In this document: positions 1 through 5,378 of the stretch, in pieces
Position numbering within the stretch: position 1 is the first letter of the stretch
Layout: every line of letters begins with the position of its first letter
Assembly: GCA_031264425.1 (NCBI GenBank)
Contig: JAISDY010000081.1
Coordinates: 1 to 7,927 of the forward strand
Length of the DNA: 7,927 bases
Reading direction: 5' to 3'
From: Endomicrobium sp.
GTDB taxonomy: Bacteria > Elusimicrobiota > Endomicrobiia > Endomicrobiales > Endomicrobiaceae
Made by a program: the position numbers and the translations under genes
The notes under the pieces: model-generated
Told to the model about the DNA's origin: nothing
The model's input: the letters and a program-made list of their open reading frames with translations, nothing else
The model's database searches: none

Positions 1-130
1 TCGGATAGATAAAAAGAATGATTTTAATAAAAAAGGGTAGCCTAAACGATAAACTCGGGTCTCGGGAACAAATTTTAAAAATAGTTTGCAAAGTTAATAT
101 ATTGCCACGCGTTCCTTTAAAAATTAGACG
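1..130. other. Leader region upstream of the glycosyltransferase gene, no gene called
   Basis: All three + strand frames close early: stops lie at 10-12, 38-40 and 6-8. If an upstream gene enters from the left, only its last 1 to 12 codons are here, and no frame is recognisable. A short direct repeat, CTCGGG, occurs at 54-59 and again at 61-66. A weak promoter-like pair, TTAAAA at 75-80 and TATATT at 98-103 with a 17-base spacer, could drive the following gene and would give a leader of about 20 bases. No clear Shine-Dalgarno sequence precedes the ATG at 131. Confidence 0.4.
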
Positions 131-1270
131 ATGAGAAATCATATGATAAAAGTTTGTTATATCGTCACTAAACTTGAACTTGGCGGAGCTCAGAAAGTAG
201 CCTTGCATGTTGCGGAAAATATTGATAAAAATATTTTTGACAGTTTTATTATTGCGGGTGAAGGCGGAATATTAGACCGTAAAGCCGTAAAAAAAGTGAG
301 ATTGTATCATATAAAGGATCTTGTCAGAGAAATTTCTCCATTAAGAGATTTAAAAGCTCTTTTTAAAATTTATTCCATATTGAAGAAAGAAAAACCAAAT
401 ATAGTTCACACACATTCGTCAAAGGCTGGGATTACAGGAAGAATAGCCGCTAAGCTGGCAGGGGTAAAAGTTATAGTTCATACGATACACGGGTACGGCT
501 TTAATGAAACGCAAAAATGGTTTGTCAGAAAATTTTACGTTTTTCTTGAGAAATTCTGCGCTTTGCTTTCAGATAAATTAATTGTCGTAACTAAAGAAGA
601 TATAAAAAAGGGACGGCATTATAAAATTGCCAAAGAAAATAAATTCATTCTTATACGAGCAGGTATAGATACGGCGCTTTATAAGAATTTTATTCCTAAG
701 CTTAATTTTAAAGAAACATTAGGAATAAATAAAAATTTAAGAGTTATTACTACAATATGCCCTTTTAAACCGCAAAAAAATCTTAAAGATTTTATCAAAA
801 CTGCTTCTTTAATAGCCCCAAGACTTAAAGACGTTATATTTTTTATAGTTGGAGATGGCGAACAAAGAAAAGAACTTGAGGTTTTGAGAGATAGTTTGAA
901 TTTAAAAAATAGAGTTTTTATGCTTGGCTGGAGAACAGATATTGTGGAAATCCTCAAAGCAAGCGATGTTTTTGTATTGACATCGCTTTGGGAAGGGCTG
1001 CCATGTACTATTGTTGAGGCTATGTGCTGCTCTAAACCGGTTGTGGCAAATGCTGTGGATGGAGTAAAAGAAATAGTTGTTGACGGTGAAACCGGTTTTT
1101 TAATAGAGCCAAATAATTATGCAAAAACTGCCGAAAAAATTATGTATTTACTAAATGACGAGACTGCTTTAAAAAATATGAGCGCAAACGCTTATGCCTC
1201 TATAGGTCAAGAATACGATATAAACCACAATCTCAAAGAATACGAAAAATTATACTTAAAACTAAACTAA
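131..1270 (+). CDS. GT4-family glycosyltransferase (GT-B fold)
   Basis: This 379-residue protein is a probable retaining glycosyltransferase of family GT4, moving a sugar from a nucleotide-sugar donor to a lipid-linked or growing surface glycan at the cytoplasmic side of the inner membrane. The N-terminal acceptor domain starts with IVTKLELGGAQ (residues 11-21; the GGA/GGxQ loop is typical) and has the HTHSSKAGITGR block at 93-104 and HTIHGYGF at 117-124. The C-terminal donor domain has the PFKPQKN segment at 211-217, GDGEQR at 241-246, and the EX7E motif with Glu288 and Glu296 within EGLPCTIVE. Length is normal for the family. An in-frame stop at 125-127 bounds the start. ATG at 143 (Met5) is an equally good start, because the family usually begins MIKVCYIV-like and neither has a strong ribosome site. 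Donor and acceptor cannot be read from sequence. The gene is not obviously part of the downstream secreted-protein cluster. Confidence 0.92.
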   Translation: MRNHMIKVCYIVTKLELGGAQKVALHVAENIDKNIFDSFIIAGEGGILDRKAVKKVRLYHIKDLVREISPLRDLKALFKIYSILKKEKPNIVHTHSSKAGITGRIAAKLAGVKVIVHTIHGYGFNETQKWFVRKFYVFLEKFCALLSDKLIVVTKEDIKKGRHYKIAKENKFILIRAGIDTALYKNFIPKLNFKETLGINKNLRVITTICPFKPQKNLKDFIKTASLIAPRLKDVIFFIVGDGEQRKELEVLRDSLNLKNRVFMLGWRTDIVEILKASDVFVLTSLWEGLPCTIVEAMCCSKPVVANAVDGVKEIVVDGETGFLIEPNNYAKTAEKIMYLLNDETALKNMSANAYASIGQEYDINHNLKEYEKLYLKLN

Positions 1271-1457
1271 TAGCTTTTTAACTTAAACATTGCAATTATT
1301 TGCTTGACTATGCGCAAATGTACTACCCTGAATTTTTATACACGAGTAATTAACTATGCCACCCCGGCAAAAAGCCTTATATAACCTTCTCTAACTTCTC
1401 ATAAAACTTTAACATCTATGTAATTTTCTTTAATTCCCACTTTTTTGCAAATTAAAA

Positions 1458-1485
1458 TTAAATTAACTTATTTCAGTAGTATAAT
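1458..1485 (+). promoter_or_regulatory. Candidate sigma-70-type promoter for the 1611-3877 operon
   Basis: A perfect TATAAT hexamer lies at 1480-1485. With a 16-base spacer, the upstream hexamer is TTAAAT (1458-1463), a poor match to TTGACA. Transcription would start near 1492 and leave a leader of about 120 bases. In DNA this AT-rich, TATAAT arises often by chance, so the call rests mainly on position. Confidence 0.4.
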
Positions 1486-1600
1486 AATTTTTAACTTATA
1501 TTTACCAGAGATATTAAAAAAGAGAGATTTTGAGAATAAAAAATTTCTAAAACGGGAATCTTTTTGATGGAGTTAGTTCTTTTTAAATTTTTTTGTTTAA

Positions 1601-1605
1601 AAGGA
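1601..1605 (+). promoter_or_regulatory. Ribosome binding site fixing the start at 1611
   Basis: AAGGA sits 5 bases before ATG 1611. A TTG at 1593 opens the same frame but has no ribosome site of its own and would place this Shine-Dalgarno inside the gene, so ATG 1611 is preferred. Confidence 0.75.
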
Positions 1606-1610
1606 CATTT

Positions 1611-2003
1611 ATGTCTAAAAATAAACTAAGTATTTTTAAAGTTTTTGTATATATCTTAGTGACAATAAATTTTATATTGGGATTGTTATTGTTCTACGTT
1701 TGTCATTACATGATAGATGAGAATTATCAAAAAATGTATCTCCAACATAAACACTTAGAGGAAGAACTTCTGCAGCAAATTGAAAACTTAAGAAGGCAAA
1801 CTTATAGTGAAGTCACGGTAGTTAAAGAACAATTAAAAGATGTGAAAGAATACATAAAAGAAGATTCTGAAAGCAAAATTGAATTTATCACGAACATCAT
1901 AGCTCATCTTTCCAAAATTGACTCTGAGTATAAAAATACATCCAAAACTAGAGGAAGAATTTTGAGTACTGAAAAAAGCTTAAAATACTTGAAGAAATAT
2001 TAA
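1611..2003 (+). CDS. Small membrane-anchored coiled-coil protein of unknown function
   Basis: I do not recognise a family. Starting at ATG 1611 gives 130 residues. The N-terminus carries Lys3, Lys5 and Lys10, then one hydrophobic span at about residues 11-31 with no cleavage site. By the positive-inside rule the N-terminus is cytoplasmic and the rest periplasmic. From about residue 40 to 100 the sequence is strongly helical and charged, with heptad-like hydrophobic spacing (Leu53, Ile57, Leu60, and later Val71, Leu75, Val78, Ile82), so a coiled-coil dimer or trimer is likely. The C-terminus is basic (ends KSLKYLKKY). It is the first gene of a probable three-gene operon, 59 bases before an autotransporter, so a role as an inner-membrane tether or periplasmic partner of that protein is possible but is inference from position. 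A short internal signal anchor of another kind cannot be excluded. Confidence 0.8.
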   Translation: MSKNKLSIFKVFVYILVTINFILGLLLFYVCHYMIDENYQKMYLQHKHLEEELLQQIENLRRQTYSEVTVVKEQLKDVKEYIKEDSESKIEFITNIIAHLSKIDSEYKNTSKTRGRILSTEKSLKYLKKY

Positions 2004-2043
2004 AAAAGAAGAAAGAAAAGCCTAAAACAAGCATTTATACAGT

Positions 2044-2049
2044 AAGGAG
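2044..2049 (+). promoter_or_regulatory. Ribosome binding site with unusually long spacing
   Basis: AAGGAG at 2044-2049 is the best Shine-Dalgarno before ATG 2063, but 13 bases separate them, where 5 to 9 is usual. A TAA at 2057-2059 in the same frame excludes any earlier in-frame start, and ATG 2063 leaves an intact signal peptide. Translation of this gene may therefore be weak or depend on local folding. Confidence 0.6.
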
Positions 2050-2062
2050 CATTTCTTAAATA

Positions 2063-3439
2063 ATGAACAGAGTATATATAGTTTATGTACATATTTTTTT
2101 ATTTCTCTTAATTTCGTCGCCTTCATTAGGGTTAGAAGTATCTTATAAAGATTTTTTTGCGAAGAATACGATTAAACAACTAATGTCTACGACGAGATCA
2201 AGAAAGATTGAACCTATAAAGAGCCTTCGCGACATATATAAGCAAAAAAGGATTGCTTATGAACGGGGAATTCCCAGTAACGATCCCGAGACCTCTGAGC
2301 TACTAAAACTGGACAGTGACGATGCATATTGCGAGTATAAATTTGCTTTAGATAGGTATTACGAGCTAAAAGAACATTTGTTAGGATTAACGTCATTATC
2401 TGACATGAAATTTTTAGCCAATGTTATAAGAAGCGGAGTGACCAACATCAACAGAGATTATGTATATTGTAAGCTGGATAGATATTTCTCAGAGAAAAGT
2501 ACCTCTAAAAACTATAATAATAACTATATGGATATAGAATATACTCAAATAGATGATTGTGTGTTGTGTAGCAAAGATATTTGGGTAAATACTTTTTATA
2601 AGACTACGGATATAGAAGGCGACAACAATGACATAGTCAACGACAAAAAAAGAGGCGTAATCTTAGGATATGATCATTCATTATTCACGAGGTTATATAT
2701 AAAAGCAGACGAGCAGAATGTAATAGACGAAAAAGATGATTCCGCAAAAATTAAAAGCATGTCTTTGGGGATGTATGGGAACTTACCGGTAAGAGCTAAC
2801 ATTAAATGGCTAGTTGAGATAGGCTTTGGCAAGTATGAAACAAAAAGAAACTTATCTCCGGAACAAAATATTCTAGGTGAAAAGGCGTCAGGTATTGCTA
2901 AAGCGAATTTTACATGTACGACAATCAACGCCGATATAGAAATTTCCAAAAATACTCCATTAAAACCTCTTATCTTAAAGCCTTTCGCAGGGCTTAGTAT
3001 GAGTAGTAATTTTTATCCTTCATTCAAAGAAGATTCTACAACTTCCTTAATTATGAATGTTTATGGCGGAGTATATTGGCGCTCACTGGCAAGGGTAGGT
3101 GTGGTGTGCAGAAAAGATTATAAAAAGTGGAGCATAAGTTCTAAAATTTTCTCAGAAATAGTCTTGACATCTTTATCGCCAGAGATAACTCATACGTACG
3201 ATTTCTCAACAATCTTTAAATCTAAAGGCACATCTGAAGAGTTTTTAAAACCAGGAGTTTCATTATATTTAGATTATAAAGTGTGCGAGTCGTTTTCTGT
3301 ATCTGGAAATATTGAAGTACGCAGGGGAGGTGATTTTTGTTTAAATGGCGGCGTAGTCTATTCTTTTGGCAAAATTGTAGGTGCTAAAGAAAAGAAGGAG
3401 TATACTAAAAGAATTTTTGTAGTTACAAAGGAGAATTAA
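2063..3439 (+). CDS. Autotransporter-like outer-membrane protein with short helical passenger
   Basis: The 458-residue protein begins with a signal peptide (hydrophobic core about residues 4-19, probable SPase I cut after Ser-Leu-Gly at 21-23). Residues 24-165 form a short, charged, helix-rich region without Pmp or haemagglutinin repeats. From about residue 172 (DIWVNTFYK) to 436 the pattern fits an autotransporter beta-domain: alternating amphipathic strands, glycine-rich turns, RGVILGYD at 197-204, LKPFAGLSMS at 305-314, a conserved-type Trp at 356, LKPGVSLYLDYKV at 395-407, and a last strand ending VVYSFG (431-436). Autotransporter barrels insert in the outer membrane through the BAM complex and expose or release the passenger. 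Two oddities: a CxxC (Cys166, Cys169) sits just before the barrel, and a 22-residue charged tail follows the last strand instead of a terminal Phe/Trp. The downstream gene starts 3 bases after the stop. Family identity rests on pattern, not on a database match. Confidence 0.8.
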   Translation: MNRVYIVYVHIFLFLLISSPSLGLEVSYKDFFAKNTIKQLMSTTRSRKIEPIKSLRDIYKQKRIAYERGIPSNDPETSELLKLDSDDAYCEYKFALDRYYELKEHLLGLTSLSDMKFLANVIRSGVTNINRDYVYCKLDRYFSEKSTSKNYNNNYMDIEYTQIDDCVLCSKDIWVNTFYKTTDIEGDNNDIVNDKKRGVILGYDHSLFTRLYIKADEQNVIDEKDDSAKIKSMSLGMYGNLPVRANIKWLVEIGFGKYETKRNLSPEQNILGEKASGIAKANFTCTTINADIEISKNTPLKPLILKPFAGLSMSSNFYPSFKEDSTTSLIMNVYGGVYWRSLARVGVVCRKDYKKWSISSKIFSEIVLTSLSPEITHTYDFSTIFKSKGTSEEFLKPGVSLYLDYKVCESFSVSGNIEVRRGGDFCLNGGVVYSFGKIVGAKEKKEYTKRIFVVTKEN

Positions 3440-3442
3440 AAA

Positions 3443-3877
3443 ATGAAAAGAAGTTTTTATTTAGGCGCTTTAGTTTTATGTTTATTTGGAAATGTAGCTT
3501 GTGCTGATTTTTTGGATAAACTTTTATCCAGCAATGCTTCTTATAAGTCAGCAGTAGCAGGAAAAACCCTCAGAATCTATGAGCATGATACTTTTAATGG
3601 TATTCCACTAAAAAAGAACCCTCAGTATTATCGGGCGAAGATAAATAGGTTGGAGAGAGATTTCGCGAGCAAGGACTGGTCATTAAGCATCGACCCCGAC
3701 ACAGAAAAAGTTAATGCAAAACAAAAGATTGATGATATAAATGTTAAACTGCATGTACAGGAAGTAAGAATTCAATCCTATGCAGCTCACAGAAAATCAT
3801 TGTTAACAGCTTTTAGATACGATCTGCCAAATTTAAATACTCTTATAAGCGACTACGTTACTAATTTCTATAAGTAA
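3443..3877 (+). CDS. Small secreted helical protein, member 1 of a local paralogue set
   Basis: The 144-residue protein has no family I recognise. An N-terminal signal peptide (Lys2, Arg3, hydrophobic core 5-16) has a probable SPase I site Ala19-Cys20-Ala21 before Asp22. Cys20 also raises a lipoprotein reading, but Asn at -3 makes a poor lipobox and the paralogues have Gly or Glu there, so secretion is favoured. The mature part is mostly helical and charged. It shares with the proteins at 4483 and 5002 a YYRAKINRLE block (62-71) and a C-terminal LISDYVT motif (134-140), but has about 40 extra residues after the signal peptide. AAAGGAG at 3427-3433, inside the end of the preceding autotransporter gene, serves as ribosome site with 9-base spacing, so the two are probably co-transcribed and co-translated. 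A strong terminator follows. Possible jobs are a periplasmic or surface partner of the autotransporter; no direct evidence exists. Confidence 0.85.
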   Translation: MKRSFYLGALVLCLFGNVACADFLDKLLSSNASYKSAVAGKTLRIYEHDTFNGIPLKKNPQYYRAKINRLERDFASKDWSLSIDPDTEKVNAKQKIDDINVKLHVQEVRIQSYAAHRKSLLTAFRYDLPNLNTLISDYVTNFYK

Positions 3878-3896
3878 TCAAAAAAGTCTCATCTTG

Positions 3897-3940
3897 AAAG
3901 GGTAGAAAAGTAGAAATACTTTTCTATCCTTTTCTTGTTA
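3897..3940 (+). terminator. Strong intrinsic terminator of the 1611-3877 operon
   Basis: Bases 3897-3912 pair with 3917-3932: 16 consecutive pairs including one G-U (3902/3927), closed by a GAAA tetraloop at 3913-3916. A T-rich tail (TTTCTTGTTAGTTT from about 3930) follows. It begins 19 bases after the stop codon of the small secreted protein. The A-rich left flank means it might act in both directions, although no convergent gene is visible. Confidence 0.88.
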
Positions 3941-4095
3941 GTTTACCCTATAAAGACCTTTCCAAAAAACCCTAAAATAATATACCTAGTTAATATGTAA
4001 TCCAAAAAAGAACTTTTTTAAAATAACCTCTCACACGGCAATCTTAATTTTCTTATTCAAAAGGCGTCATTTTTAAGCTATTTTTTCAAGAAAGC

Positions 4096-4120
4096 CTCAA
4101 AAAAGGTTCCCCTTTTTGAG
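4096..4120. repeat. Inverted repeat / hairpin of unknown role
   Basis: CTCAAAAAAGG at 4096-4106 pairs with CCTTTTTGAG at 4111-4120 around a TTCC loop, 10 pairs with one bulged A. No T-tract follows on the + strand, so it is not a standard terminator for an upstream + strand gene. It lies about 160 bases beyond the operon terminator, in the least AT-rich part of the gap. Confidence 0.55.
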
Positions 4121-4355
4121 TCGGAGCACTCTCAAAATCATTCCTTTTTGCTCTATCCGGTAAACTTAGGAAGAGACCATCCTTGCAATGAGTGATTGTT
4201 GGTAAAGGAAGTTAAAGTGAATTGTTAAATTTGGAACTTTTTTAGTGTTATGAAGTTGTAGGTAAAAGGATTAGTTCGTCACTATTATGTTTTATAGCAC
4301 CTTACATAATATGTTTTTCTCGTTGGAACCTAAAGATACTAAATCTTTTATATCT

Positions 4356-4411
4356 ATGACATTTTACATAAATTTTATAAAATATAATATTTGGCAAGTT
4401 AGAATTATAAT
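4356..4411 (+). promoter_or_regulatory. Promoter region for the small secreted protein at 4483
   Basis: ATGACA at 4356-4361 (one mismatch to TTGACA) and TAAAAT at 4378-4383 (one mismatch to TATAAT) are 16 bases apart. Two perfect TATAAT hexamers also occur at 4383-4388 and 4406-4411, and TTGGCA lies at 4391-4396 but at a poor distance from either. Several overlapping starts are possible; the exact one cannot be chosen from sequence. Position and the long leader fit a dedicated promoter after the upstream terminator. Confidence 0.45.
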
Positions 4412-4421
4412 TAAAACATAA

Positions 4422-4445
4422 ACATCTATAAACTTAGCTAGATGT
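4422..4445 (+). promoter_or_regulatory. Hairpin in the leader just before a ribosome site
   Basis: ACATCTA at 4422-4428 and TAGATGT at 4439-4445 form 7 perfect pairs with a 10-base loop. It would lie in the 5' leader, 27 bases before the AGGAG ribosome site (4473-4477). It may stabilise the 5' end of the mRNA or be a protein-binding site; a chance inverted repeat is possible in AT-rich DNA. Confidence 0.35.
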
Positions 4446-4482
4446 AAAAAACAAAATATTTTTTACTAAAAAAGGAGAAAAA

Positions 4483-4887
4483 ATGAAATTAAAAGTATTA
4501 GTAGCTTTAATTTGTGCAGTTGTTTTTGCGAATGTTGCAGGTGCGGACTATTATAATTATCAGTCTAAGATTAATTTAGGAGAACTAGAGGGATATGTGT
4601 CAAGCAATCAAACAGCATTTGACGAAGCAAAAAGGGTTTTTGATCTAGATGTAAATAATCAAACTCGTGCTGATGCATATTCACAAGCTTTGGACAGTCT
4701 TAATGTAGCAAAAGTTGCTTATGAGAGCGGAAAAGTTTTGTTTAAATCTTTTCTAAATTTGCTAGGAAGACTTAGCTTTGCTAAAGCACAAGGCAAGTCC
4801 TTTGTTGCAAGAGGAATTAGAACAGATTTAGTATCTAACTATCTTACTGATTCAACTTCTGTACTCTATGATATAGAAATTAAGTAA
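4483..4887 (+). CDS. Small secreted helical protein, member 2 of a local paralogue set
   Basis: The 134-residue protein is not a family I recognise. The signal peptide is textbook: MKLK, a hydrophobic core at 5-16, and an SPase I site Ala19-Gly20-Ala21 before Asp22. The mature protein opens with DYYNYQSKINLGELE (22-36), matching KYYKLKPELDIENLE at the same positions in the protein at 5002. It continues as helical, alanine-rich, charged sequence (RADAYSQALDSLNVAKVAY at 62-80) and ends with RTDLVSNYLTD (113-123). A strong AGGAG (4473-4477) sits 5 bases before the ATG. It has an own promoter region upstream and a terminator downstream, so it can be made alone and perhaps in quantity. Small size, no cysteine in the mature part and no transmembrane segment suggest a soluble periplasmic or exported protein. 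Function unknown. Confidence 0.88.
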   Translation: MKLKVLVALICAVVFANVAGADYYNYQSKINLGELEGYVSSNQTAFDEAKRVFDLDVNNQTRADAYSQALDSLNVAKVAYESGKVLFKSFLNLLGRLSFAKAQGKSFVARGIRTDLVSNYLTDSTSVLYDIEIK

Positions 4888-4900
4888 ATAATTTATTAAC

Positions 4901-4957
4901 AAACAACCAATAATTTAGTTTTTATTTTGTTTCTGAATTTATTGGTTGTTTTATTTT
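4901..4957 (+). terminator. Intrinsic terminator or attenuator between two secreted-protein genes
   Basis: Bases 4901-4912 pair with 4940-4951, and after one bulged T (4939) bases 4913-4918 pair with 4933-4938, one pair being G-U. That makes an 18-pair stem with a 14-base T-rich loop, followed by TTATTTT at 4951-4957. The stem is AT-rich, so it may end transcripts only in part. Since no clear promoter is seen between it and the gene at 5002, read-through could supply the downstream secreted protein and autotransporter. Confidence 0.8.
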
Positions 4958-5001
4958 AATAAATTGAGTTTTCGAGTAGATAAAAAAGGAGCAAAGAAAA
5001 A

Positions 5002-5376
5002 ATGAAATTAAAAATTCTAGCAGTAGTAATTTTATGTATTTGCTTTTTCAATATTGTAGAAGCAAAGTATTATAAACTTAAACCAGAATTAGATATAGAG
5101 AATTTGGAATTAGATATTTATCGTAAAGAAAATTATTACAGAATGGAACTGTCTAAAGGTATGCAATTTGCTGTTAATGCTTTTGATGCTTGGCAAGCTG
5201 CTCTTGGTACCTATTCAAAAGCTCTTAATGATATTGAAAAGTTTAAAAATTTGTATTCAAAAGTTAGAAGAACTTTAAAATCAGGCGCACCAAGTAGCGA
5301 ATTATTACTGAAGAAGTTAGTAAAAAAATATCTTGTTGAAACTTCTAGTAGTGAAGATGGATATATAAGTTTATAA
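5002..5376 (+). CDS. Small secreted helical protein, member 3 of a local paralogue set
   Basis: This 124-residue protein is a diverged paralogue of the one at 4483: the first codons are almost identical (MKLKILA versus MKLKVLV), and the ribosome site region is similar too (AAGGAG at 4986-4991, 10-base spacing). The signal peptide runs to about residue 21, with SPase I site Val19-Glu20-Ala21. The mature part starts KYYKLKPELDIENLE (22-36), then has a helical segment with AVNAFDAWQAALGTYSKAL (57-75), and the closing LVKKYLV motif (106-112). It is lysine-rich overall. The stop codon is followed after only 2 bases by the start of the large autotransporter gene, so the two are certainly close-coupled and probably act together. 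No known domain is recognised. Confidence 0.88.
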   Translation: MKLKILAVVILCICFFNIVEAKYYKLKPELDIENLELDIYRKENYYRMELSKGMQFAVNAFDAWQAALGTYSKALNDIEKFKNLYSKVRRTLKSGAPSSELLLKKLVKKYLVETSSSEDGYISL

Positions 5377-5378
5377 AA

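Larger units (their letters stand above)
1271..1610. other. 340-base intergenic region
   Basis: No convincing coding region is seen. A 24-codon frame starting at ATG 1310 lacks a ribosome site. No strong terminator follows the glycosyltransferase. The only structures are weak: ATTTGC at 1298-1303 against GCAAAT at 1314-1319 (6 pairs, 10-base loop), and TGCC/GGCA at 1357-1369. The right half is very AT-rich and contains the promoter candidate described separately. The stretch separates the sugar-transfer gene from the secreted-protein cluster. Confidence 0.6.
3878..4482. other. 605-base intergenic region with terminator, hairpins and promoter
   Basis: No convincing gene is seen. A 44-codon frame at 4287-4421 has no ribosome site. 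The left end holds the operon terminator (3897-3940). Then come an A-tract/T-tract palindrome at 4004-4019 (AAAAAAG AA CTTTTTT), a repeated TCCAAAAAA at 3961-3969 and 4001-4009, and a good hairpin at 4096-4120. Bases 4080-4230 are less AT-rich than the surroundings and have no explanation; they could be a decayed gene, an insertion remnant or a non-coding RNA. The right end holds promoter elements and a 7-pair hairpin before the next gene. Confidence 0.6.

Noticed and set aside
679..957. Opposite-strand frame of 92 codons inside the glycosyltransferase gene
   Set aside because: It overlaps conserved parts of a well-recognised GT4 gene and has no domain or start signals of its own.
1310..1384. 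A 24-codon frame after the glycosyltransferase gene
   Set aside because: Too short, with no ribosome site and no recognisable sequence.
1593..1610. TTG at 1593 as start of the coiled-coil gene
   Set aside because: ATG 1611 has AAGGA at the right distance; the TTG start would bury that site within the coding region.
1567..1629. A 20-codon frame overlapping the start of the 1611 gene, as a possible leader peptide
   Set aside because: No good ribosome site, and no run of regulatory codons or paired alternative hairpins was seen.
2214..2949. Opposite-strand frames at 2214-2396 and 2674-2949
   Set aside because: Both lie within the autotransporter-like gene at 2063, with no recognisable product.
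3500..3508. Lipoprotein reading of the 3443 protein via Cys20
   Set aside because: Asn at -3 is a poor lipobox, and the paralogues keep an ordinary SPase I site at the same place without cysteine.
4118..4135. GAGTCGGAGCAC resembling the 3' end of a Cas9 tracrRNA
   Set aside because: The match is a few bases only; no cas gene, repeat array or anti-repeat is present.
4287..4421. A 44-codon + strand frame upstream of the 4483 gene
   Set aside because: No Shine-Dalgarno, composition reflects AT-rich promoter DNA, and it covers the promoter hexamers of the next gene.
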